The notes under the pieces are model-generated. The model was not told the origin of the DNA. It did not search any database and was given only the letters and a program-made list of their open reading frames with translations. A program made the translations under genes and the position numbers. This document shows positions 11,401 through 23,400 of a stretch of DNA of 64,000 nucleotides, in pieces; position 1 is the stretch's first letter; the number at the start of each line of letters is the position of its first letter. The DNA is from Sipunculus nudus (Eukaryota; Annelida; Sipuncula; Golfingiida; Sipunculidae): contig CM049307.1 in assembly GCA_026874595.1 (NCBI GenBank), forward strand, positions 58,968,870-59,032,869, in the 5' to 3' direction.

Positions 11401-14400
11401 CCCTATCAAACTGATTTATACTTACAGGTACTTTTTCACCACCTTTCTTCTGATTAATTCTACATTCCATGACATGACCATATTCTGAAACAAGACAAAA
11501 CTATATGTTATAACAGTCAACCATAACCTTCAATACACCCATCAGTATGTTACACTTGCTCAGATTGAGTAGGAAATGCCTCAGCAGATTAATGTAAGAG
11601 AGGGCAAGTTCCAATCATCATGGCTTGTGTTGCATCATCAGAATTCAAACACATGAATATTATATCCCATCAGGAAACCAGAGTACTCCTGCATGTTTGG
11701 GACAGAATGGTATGAGGGCAGTGCACGAGAAGTTTCAGCAGTATGGAAATATGGCCAGAAACACAAAGGATTCATTAATACGGAAATGAAATTATGGCAC
11801 AGAAAATATGTATCAACTGATACTTTAGAACAGACATTTCTTGACCTGGTCCATATATAAACAGTGAATTTGTATATTTAGAATTCACACTGAATCATTC
11901 AATGCCAATCATCGAGTACACCCTTTGCAAACAGAGGTGCTGTAAAACTGACTCATGCTCAGGTCATGAAGTTGCCAATTAATTTAACTTTACCCACTTT
12001 CCTTTTTACAGTGTTATGCTAAAGGGTAAACTAATTCTTAAACAGCATTAAACAGAAAGCTGTCATTGTCTTAAAAATCAACCCAAGATCATGGCAACAG
12101 GCAAAGTTGGCCAGGCCTGTACCAAATGAGAAGTTTTACTTTAACAGACTTCAAGGCTCTGATATCAAGAAAAGTATATTGTATTTTGTGCACACAATAT
12201 AATATACTTAGAAAACTATAGAAAATGGTCTATAAATTTTTGAGAATCATCTCTGCATATCTAGTAGATCCTTTAAATTGAATACAATGCATCTTTGTCA
12301 AACTTGAAAATTATTAATCAAAATCAGTTGCATAACTTACTTTCAAAGAATTTTTTAAGTTCTGGTTCATAAATATGTTGTGGTAAATTTCCGACAAAGA
12401 CCTGCTGACTGTCTGGGTAACGGGACAGTCGCCTGCCTCCCTCCTCCGGCCCCTCACCCTGCCTGCTACCGTCACGCTCCCTCTGAGGACCTCTGTCACC
12501 TCTGGGTGGCCTGCAATAATTAAAATATAGTATAATCCAAAAATCTGAACAACCACAAAGTATCTGTGATGAAGCTACAGTCCCTAATTTTGAGTACATT
12601 AATCTTCATACTACCAAGTTTGTGATATGACTATGCATTCACAGACCTTGATTCGGTGACCCTCTCTGGCATTTATTTCATGAACAATGAAGTAGACAAG
12701 TGAATTAATCTAATGATTTGCATTATTCTTGCCGGGAAGGCATCCAGAATCAAACAAAAGCAAATCAGCCTGTCCCGTTTTTGGTACATCTGTTTTTGTT
12801 CTGAAAGAGTGTGAACTATGTATTGCTTACATTATATTGGATGAGTTTGACTGACAGGTGTGATTCAGGCTTGAACAATTGCTGTCTTGTTCATTATTCA
12901 TATAATAAGATGCAGAGAGGGTTGTGGAATCAAGGTCTGTGAATGTGTTGTGCACAAATATGTGGTATTCCGAAGGAGTTTGTCTAAAAGTATTGGATTG
13001 CATATCAAATGCTGTACAGTGCCATTTCAAAATGTCATTCTTTACTATCATCTGTATCGCAACCTCCATGCCTTGGACTTGGGTACACTCACAATTCATG
13101 GCATAATGCAAAAAGTGATTTGCAGCACAAGGAAGATATGATACTATCAGATGTTAGATTGTTAAATGGGGTAATAAGACAGAGGTGAACTGTAAATTTG
13201 GCTCAGTTTGAGTACAATGGAACTCTTCTCAGCATGGTATATAAGAGAGGGCAAGTTCCTATCATCACCGCCAAAAGTCATCTTGCTCCAAACACGTTTG
13301 TGGAACATGAACAAACAGGGACAGGGTTTTACTTCTTTAATGAATTTAAGTTGCTCACATACATGACAGATTAAGGAATCTTCATGAAATGGAAGTGGTT
13401 TCTTGTGCAGGTTCTTTCTTCAATATACCCTACTGTTGTTAACTATGGTCTTACCACTTATTTGAGAATAATCTAAACAAGGCTATTTACACACCGCTGA
13501 TGAGTAATGCATTGAACAACACTGACAGAGAAAATTACATCATTGTACAAGATAAGTCATATGCATAATGAGAAAAGTCTGATATGAACAGCAAAAGTAT
13601 GTTGGATAAGTTACCCTGTGCAGCTGATGCAAATCAATATATAATTTTGTTAGTATATGTGGCAAAGATGAATGAAAAGAATTCTGACTGTTAATGTTTT
13701 TGTCAAGGTATTCAAGATGTTAGCAAATTTGGAAGCAACTGGTTGAAGAAATTTAGCACGGTTTGTAACGGCTGTATTTAAAAGTGATCTGTTGTTCCTT
13801 TTTTCTATTACACTATAGACTGTCCATGGCTTGGCAGGGTGCATGCTTTCTCTGAGTGATGTAGAGAACCATACCTTGGGGCCCTCTGTGGTTGCGGTGC
13901 CCCGTCCTGTTTCGGGGGCTCTGACTTGACGCCACTAGCTGGCCTACCAAACGTGCTCTGGGGTACCGGTACAGGCTGTGGTGCTGGTGCAGGTGCTGAC
14001 ACTCCACCCTGCGCTGACCGCTTACTGATCATGGCAGCCCACGTTGATGGCTTCGTGGCCTCCTCTGTTATAACAAAGCATGGCCTATGAGATAACTTAT
14101 CCACAGAACATTAAATACTGGCCATTGCTAAGAACCAACCACTAAATGGTACAGATAACCCAATATTAGAAAAATTCAGGCAAAACTATACATTCTTCGT
14201 GCCTGCTACAGATAACTCCAAAATTAAAGTTTCTAATAATTTTTCTTATATGAAAATTATCTCAAAACTGGTGCTTGCTCAGATCGTCGTAGTTCAAAAG
14301 AACCATCACAAAGGTTCAGCAAAAAATATTTCCTCATTGCAAGCCAGGTACAGAATGTAACACTTTCAGTTAAAAGGACACGGCAAAATTCTATTTACAT

Positions 14401-17400
14401 ATATGAGCAAAATTACATGTTTTGAGAATTGTTTTCTCAGTGGCACGACTGTTTTCCCAGTGGCATGGAAATTCAGATAATTTTGCAATGTACAGCAGCT
14501 AACAGTCATCTGTGAAAAAGGAAGTTCAAAACCAGGGCAGTTAAAGCACTGATCAGCGAGTGGCATCTAACTATCCCTATACACGTTACTACTGTATTAC
14601 CTTTTTAAGAAGGCACCATAAAGCAGTTTTGTATACCTTGTGGTTGTGGCTCCGGCTCCGGTTCAGGAGTCTTGTCCGCGACCATCTGCGGTTCCTCTTC
14701 ACCCCATTCCACACTGGGTTCAGGCTCAGGTGCTGGTGGCTCCTCAACCTTTGGGGTGGGGGATTCTGTATGCTCAACCATATGAGCATCACCATTACTG
14801 GAAGTAAAATGCACAAACCAAATACAACAAATGGAATTTCTTGCATAGTAGTAGAAAGTAATTTGAGACTAAGCATGTGGTGAAACATTTTTAAAGCTTT
14901 TATTGGAAATATCAGCTGAATAAAATGTCTCCATACAGAAATCCAACCAATTTGCATACTACACAATATCCCACAGGTAACAATTCTTAGCCTCATCAGT
15001 AATTTACATCATGCCTTGTATTAAAACAAAGCAGCCAAAGATTTACTAATAAAATTTGATAAGATTTTTAAATTTCAAACTAAGCAATTTAACAAGAAAT
15101 ACAATGACATGACATAACAGACAATTAAAGGTAGCGTAGAACATTTATACAGTTAACCACAAATCCAACATTTTTAAACGACAGCTGGTAATAAGCATCA
15201 TTACCTCTCAGAAAAAAAATTTTTTTTACCTGAGTGGCGGCGGAGCGGCCACAGGTGGGGGACCTTGGTCGAAGTAAGTTGTGACAGTGGGATCCTGGAC
15301 CTGCTCAGGCTGACCAGGACTCTCCACTGTCTCAGGCTCCGACTCTGTGTCAATCAAAGCTACAAATAAGTGGCCTGATCACTGCTTACTCACATAGCAA
15401 CAACATATCATCAGCAAACACTGACTTTACATACTACCGCATAATCACAATAATATCCCAGCATGCAACAGACAAGAAACAAATACGTACATACATGTTC
15501 TCTCAGGGATCTTGTAATATAATAGGTGCTTTTGCTACTGTATGATGGCTCTAATGCCGGAATTGTTTTTTCATATTTTTCATTTACGATAAAGGTCCCT
15601 ATAATCTTAGTCCAGTCAATTGTTCAGTAAATTTGTGTGTATTCCTATATTAATTATAGAGAGACTTCAGTTAATTGACACACTGGACCATAAATCCCTT
15701 TCTGTTTTAAAATTGATCAAAAGAGGAATACTAATGTCTCCTGAAACCAGGCATTACAACAGAAACATCACTGCCAAAACAAGCCAAACACAAGGTAGGA
15801 AAATAAACTGCATAAATCATGAATGATGGATGCAACTGGAGATTGTACTGATTATCTGACAATTATAATAAATATGTTTAACATGAAATCAAGACCGCAA
15901 CTCACCCACAGCCTCCTCCTGCGTATCAGTGTCAGTGTCGTTATCGTGAAACACCTCATCCTGGTACCGGAAGATGTCATTGTGCACGTAATACTTCTTC
16001 GGTGACTGAGGGGCCAACACAAACGTCTGCATGAAGCGGCGCATGGGCTGTCCGTTGTTGGACAACTCTCCAGTTACCTGTAGAAACAGGCGATATCAGC
16101 ATTTGTTCCAAAAGATTCCAACACCACAAATTTCATCCTTATAACAAAGTGGCAAGGTATACTTGAAAGATGACAAATAAAATGAAATCATAATGAGACA
16201 ATGCCTAGTTTGTCAAGCACAGAACATCTCTGTCAATTGAGTTTATTTTCAAAGAATTTGTCAACTAAGTCAGCACTAAAGACTCATCTATTTAAACTTG
16301 TGAGATATAGCAAGGTGGTCAAGCATAGAAGATGTGTCAGATCGCTGCCAACTGAAGTTATTTTCAAAGTTAGTTTTCAACTGTTCTTTTCAATTCAACT
16401 CCAATGATTATTAATTGCCTTTGGCTATTACAGTAAAAAAAAGTGCTTTATATTAAGTGATACTTGACGTTGTAACTGTAACTGAAAATAGATGAGCATT
16501 AACATAAGCAGCTGCATGAAAAGTTATTGATTTATATATACCTTTAAATAGCTGGAAAACTCACACGAGCATGGGAAGTTTGAGGCCACATCCAATACAT
16601 AATGTAAAGACTGTTGTATCTGCCGTGTGCATCCATTGATTTTTCTATAGGTTTTATCTAACTACATCAAATATTAACCAGACTCGCACAATACCTCACC
16701 ATTAAATATTAGGTTTACTGTGTTAAATCATTTGAGACATGACAAAATAGGATTTTTTTTAAATAATACTTAATAAATTGGACCCAAGCAGTCAGTGTCT
16801 TTTGTCACAGACAAATGTAAGAAGTAGTGTGGTCGTAGAGGTCTATTAATTACATTCTGCTTCACCAGTTATGTTTACTATGAAGTGTCTTTATATTATT
16901 TTCCTTTTCATCCTTCCCAGAACCTACCTGCACAACAACAGCACTGCCCACAGTAGCCTGGCTATCAACCTGACGAATCTTCGCATGGCAATCACGGAAA
17001 TTCAATGACATGATCTTCTTGTGAATCTCCTGTAATCACAACCCCATAACATTTATGAGCCATGTTACATAATGATCTAAATTAATCTTAAACTTAAGCT
17101 AGATGCTCTCTCAGCTCGTCGTAGTTCAAAAGAACCATCACAAAGGTTCAGTTTGAAAATTTTCATCCTTGAAAGCATATCCCTTAAGTGTAGAAATATG
17201 TTGGGTAATTCTTAAAGATGAAAATAACTTGTTTCATGAATATTCTACTAACTAATAAGATGAAACCAACCAAACAACTGATCTGTAGAAATACCTGTCA
17301 ATACTTAAAACAGGAAGAATACAAGAATTTGAATTATAAAGAAATCTGCCAATTTAAATGTCCACCTGGACAGTATTACTGTAAATCATAGCCTTGGGAA

Positions 17401-20400
17401 TTGGTTGTAATTTCATGATCCAACATTAGTAACAATTGTTTTCCATCTACCAACTGATAATTGGAAATAATTGGTTGTTTAGAAGTATGAATTTTTGGAC
17501 CACATTACATCATACGGCTGGTACATCATGTCAACTGATATGTAGTCCCACATGCAGGCTTATAATGTCCTAATTCTATAGCCTACACGTCCATTTAAAA
17601 ACTTGGGAATTAAGTGTTTTTAGTAAATGCAGACTTATCTCTAGTCTGCTTACATGATGTATATGAAAACACATTTCCTTATCACAAAGCTGATGTTAAA
17701 AGCAAAATTTGCAATCAATTATGATAGCCCAAGTATCATCATCAGATCATTTGCATCAACCCAATAGATCATGGATTATAATGGATCATCAGCCCATCAC
17801 TAGTTAATCATATTTGCTTAGTGTATGTATGCCCTTACCGCTTGACCCATGACAGGAGGCTGTTCTTCGCCAGGTTTCTCTACTCCACCGTGCACAAAGC
17901 TGGAGTTGTTGCTGTAGAACCTGTAATATACAGACAAAAATATGAATCACTGTTGTTGACAAGAACCTTCATTTAAGTTTCTCCATCATCAGGACTTAAA
18001 ATCCTCAGTCAGATGACTTCAAGAGCGTAAGGTTCTAAATCCATCCAATATTTATAATAAATATAATACTATTTATTTAAAATTCTTACTCTACAGTTTA
18101 TGCTGATAAAAAAAACCCTGATTCCAGGTTTCAACAGTTATGTAAGTATGCGAGTAGAACAAACTGATCACAGAGTCATTGGCCGAGGCACTACACCCAC
18201 TGTATCATGTGATCAATAACATTACAATAAGCCATCCAGTAACTTCCCCAATATTATGTCAAAAGCAGCTATCTAGTTTCAACCCAGAACTGTTCTCTAT
18301 AGTGTCCAGAAACAATTACTTTCACTCATTAGAACCTTTAAATAAACCAAGTTCAAGTATAAATATATCCCACATAATACAAGTTGACCTGTGCCAGAGT
18401 CATATGTGGCTTAAGCAATAGTGTGTTTTACATGAGTTAACCTTTGAACATTTCACAATTCATGATTACTTCCTGCCCTAGGATATCAACAATCACTTCT
18501 TTGATGATCCCTTGAACAGACACATTACAATCAATGATTGCTTCCTGATACATATAACATGAGCAACTTGATCTCCCAAGAGCCGAGCTGTTGCATACAT
18601 CTATAGTCTTTACCAACTGTAAATGATATTCCACTTTTCTAAATGCAATAGTATGATGAGCTTTAACCATTTAAACTAATGGGAGCCTGCCTTAATCTTT
18701 CTGACCAAATTACAGTCCCAATATTACAAGCAAGTAAATATTTGTTTTTTTTTTTTACCTATGGGCCACTGGATGATGCTGGAACTTTAGCCCTAAAATG
18801 CCAATGGTTAATCACATAATAGCACTTAAAAGTCACAAATAAAACCAGACCAAGTACAAAATACAAATATGAGCTTGTTTAGTTCTAGCTCTGACTGTAA
18901 CGTGTAAATAAAGACCATGATATTGTTAGTACAACCACAGATTTTCTGTGCTATATATGGGCTGTAACAGTTCCTATTTATGTACGTGTTGACATATTCC
19001 ATGCCAGAATATAAAAGGATTTCCTGTGTTACAGGTGCTTTAGAGATCCTATTGATACTCAGCTTGGTATCATAAATTGGGACTGTCTCATAAAACATGA
19101 GAATTTAGGCTTCTGTTGAACAACTTATTAATAAGGCAAATTCACTGAGAGAAAACCTACATTTCACTATTAACCATTTCATGAGATCTTAATAAATAAG
19201 ATAAATATCACAAGAAAGACAATCCCAATTTCCCCCCAATATTCACATCACACACATGGGTTCTTACTTGCAACTCACACCAGCTTCCCAAAACTTGTTT
19301 TCTCAAATTTGGTCAATCAATCATGCAACACTTTAAGATCAAACTTCATTAGCACAGCTGATGTGATAAACTGTTTTCAAACTGTTCTCGGTCCTCCTAC
19401 AATCTTATCTCTATATATTATTCAGCAAAGGTTTGCATACATGGTGACATAAAACCAAAGGCTTCTTAATGTGTATACCATGATTGTAACTTGTTGCATA
19501 TTGTCAACACCAGAAGGGTACTGCAAATCCTTTAAGCCTATAAAGTGTAAAGGAAGAAAACATTAACAAGTAAGATAAATAATTGAAGGTAGTCTCAAAT
19601 TCAAGAGCGATAGTATGTCCATGTCCTTGTTATCATGTGCCTGTATCAAACAATCACACCCCAGACAATGTCACGTGTTTGCAATCAGTATGAATCTATG
19701 ATACATTTTATCCTATTTCTTTTTTTAAAGCAAACACCAATTGTCAGTGCTGAAAACCGGATAGAAGCTGACCTTCTGACAAGTTAAACATTCCTTTAGA
19801 CAAAGAACACTGATAACACTTTATGGCTTCTTGTATCAGTAAACACAGGTTAACCTTTGAAACCACTCAGTTTTCTCTACAAGGCTCCTGTTAAGCTGAA
19901 TACCTTAACTGTTTATCTACTGATATTTAGCAAGGCCCAGTACCCAGTAAAGTAACATATCTATTACTATTAGTATTATAGACCCATCAGTTTCAAGAAA
20001 TACAGACAGCCCAGGTATTCTATCTTTATTATAATTTAATATTTGTACACCGAGTGTACAGTTCAACCATTTTAATCTGGCATTTGACATAAACAAACAT
20101 ATTCCTTGATAAAGGATTTCCCTCCATTATACTTTAGTCCATAAGTCCTAATCCAACATTTTGCTTTATGCGGCTCTGGCACCATTGCTGATTACGATAA
20201 ACTGTATCCGCCCAATCTGACACACCTCTGTGACCTCCCTGCCAATAAACATAAAAAGGCTCATTGCTGCCCATGCGAGAGTCCCCTGTCAGGGAGAACA
20301 AACTAGACTCGGGGTTTTGTAATGACAATCTAACTATTTAGCCATGACTTAATTTAGTTTGGTTGGCCGCCCCGAGACAAACCTCAACCTTCTACCAAAC

Positions 20401-23400
20401 AGCTACCCTGAGTCCCTGCCAGATACTATTGAGCTATCCCGCATTGTGGCACAGCTGCCTATCTAAAACATGCAGACTGCAGGTAATTATCACACCATAG
20501 ATGCGTGGTGACCACAGGTGACATGCTGAGTGACATATTAGATATTTTAGATCTTGTGTCAGAGAGGAAAAAAAAAGACCAAGATGATGAAGATTCAAGA
20601 AGAGTGTGACCTGAACATGGACGAAGAGCCCTGGCCTACAGCTTAAAAACACAAGACAGGGTCTGCACTATCTGGTCCTGTAGTTGTACCCAGAGACATA
20701 TACCAAGAAATTCAGCAAGCACAATTTGTTCCTGTGCCATATGTTCTCAAAGTTTTACTTGTTCATGACAACAAGCTGAGCACTCTGGACAGGTTCTTCG
20801 GCGCCATTTACCTCAATTGCTATTTACCCCTGTGTGAACCACTTAATAAATATATAACATTAATACTATGTTCATATAATTCTTGTGTTTCACCTTATTT
20901 ACATGCTGCTATATTCTGGTGAAACTTTGTAGTTGAACAAAGTATATTTTGCACAATTTTTGATGGTTTTGATTTACTTTCCTCCTTTTTTCTTTTATGC
21001 CTATTTTTTTCAATAAAATAATTTTAAATTACATGTTTAAGGTACAGCAGGCATTGCTCTTCCCTGGGTTGTCTAGAGTGTATTCTGCTGGGGATGTCCT
21101 TGATACATAAACTGCCAAATGTGTAATCCATCAAATTTCTTAATCTGTGATGGTGCCGGATTAAAGGAGTTAGACTGTATACATATTGCCTGCTGCTTTT
21201 TGTTTTTACAGCAATATACACATGATAACCATAAAAAGGTCCAAAAGGCCCAATGCTCAAGGGAGGCTGTTGAGCATTTGACAATCTCATAAAAGGAACT
21301 CATTACTTTATCTGCTGAGATATTTTTATATAAACAAGCAAATTCGTGAAATTCATGTCCCCCACTTCTGCCTCTTGTTATTTTAGCTTCCTCAATGTTT
21401 TAGTTTTAATTTTCCCCTGAAGATGTCTCCACATGTAATAGTGCCTGTGTTTTAGTTTTTATTGTCCCCTGAAGATGTCTATACGTCATAATTTTTGTTG
21501 TGCATTGGAAACAAAACAGAATTTTTTGTTTGTTATGGAGCTGGTCATATCACTGACCTAAATTTGAATGAAACTGGATAATAGCACTGAAACAAAACCT
21601 CATGGATGGACCAACAGCCAAACCCAAATCAATGCCCCCCCCCCCCCCCCATTCCGCAGAAGCGGGGGACAAGAAATAAAACAAGGGACCTATGGGTCAC
21701 TGTGCTCAGCTGACGTTAACCTTGAAGGTAAAAAATCTAAAATATAACTAATGGAGATAAAGTGTAAGAGGAAGAGGTAATAAAGGCCATGGTTGGTTTA
21801 TATGATTGGTTTGAATTGATGAGCAATAAATGGTTGCAAAAAATATTTTGTGACCTGACCATGTGTTTCCTAATGTTGAAACTAAAGCATGTGAGCAGTT
21901 TGTGAACAAATGATCTGTACTATTACCATGATCATTAGTTGGTTTTTTCGATTAACTGTTGACATTTCAGTAGTTTACACATTTGTTCAATTGAATCTAT
22001 TTTTTTGTATAATATATATTATTAAATATATATGTATTTTTTTTATGAAATGTATACAGTTAAAATATAGCTAATTAACAACATAAAACAGGGCAAACAA
22101 AGCCTGATCTCAAATTCTGCTGAGGCAGGAAAATAATGAACAAACGTTTGTATTAAATCCTGATTTTTTATCACATCAATTATTTTCTAATTTAAGTTTA
22201 TATTTCTATAAATTTCCAATATAACATATATATCTGAATATAAAAGTTGATTCATTATTCTCAATTGCATCATCATAAAATCTCAATCTTGTCAGATAAC
22301 ACCACATCATGCATACAAATGTTTATTTATTTTTTACCACAAAAATATATCTTTTAAATCTGTAAAACAATAAATATCTAAAAATAATACTTGATTTAGA
22401 TTTCACAATTTTTAATTGTGTCTTTATTTATCCATAATGTGCTTCATATTTTATAATAATTTAAGCATACTGATGGGTTCATTTATATTTGTTAAAATCA
22501 TTTAAAAGAAAATTGATTTCTTTAAAAATGCTACATTACACAACATTGCATCTTCTGGATTACACCTTGAATTATTTTTTCAAGGAATGTTTTTGCATAT
22601 CGGAGTGGAAACAGCATTACAATTAAGGAGATACAGTGAAAACAATAACAATTACTGCATAACACTTGGTGGGTTTGCCGGGGGGGGGGGGGGGGGGGGG
22701 GGGGGGGTGATATGAGAATAACTGTACACCTGTCACAGCAGGGGATCTCCCCCAGTGACTGTAACAAATCAGAAACCCTGGCATAGCTGACTTCCAGTGA
22801 CCTGGAGTGGGACCCTGCATCTGTAATCAAAGCAAGTGACTACAGAAAAAAATCAATAACTAGCTTAATTTTCAAGCTTTTATTTTCAAATTTCAGATTT
22901 AGACAAACTAAATATTTATGTTTACATGCTGTGAAAATTAAATTAATGGTGCTTACAGGAAAAAAACGTGCCATGGTCAAAGTTGGGCAAAATTTAAGGT
23001 ACTGATTTTTTTATGCTAATAACTTAAAAAATTTACAAAATTCAGATCTAATTTCGGGTAAACAATTGAATCTTAATTAAACATAGTTATATACTTGATA
23101 AAATAGACTAGTTTCAAAATTTTTCATGTTAAGTGAGTTATTATTTTTCCTGATTTTTTACAAAGTCCATTATGTTTGGGCCCATAACTTAAAAGAATTT
23201 ATACTTTACAGACTTAATTTCTGGCATGTACATAGGAACTATATAGAGGAATATTTATGGTAAATATGAGGAAAAACAGATAAGTGGTTTTGATATTAGG
23301 CAGTCCTGAAGTGTGAAAATAGGATTTTAATAAAAAATTGAGGTTTTTCCTTAATTTCTCAAAGGAACGAAGTCGCAAAGACCCCGTTTTTGGCTTGGTA

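Noticed and set aside
20134-21303. Short minus-strand ORFs in G3BP intron 1
   Set aside because: No domain, no splice context, and amino-acid composition typical of random AT-rich sequence.
22681-22707. Poly-G run of about 27 as a functional quadruplex site
   Set aside because: A single homopolymer in an intron, likely variable or mis-called in length; nothing ties it to function.
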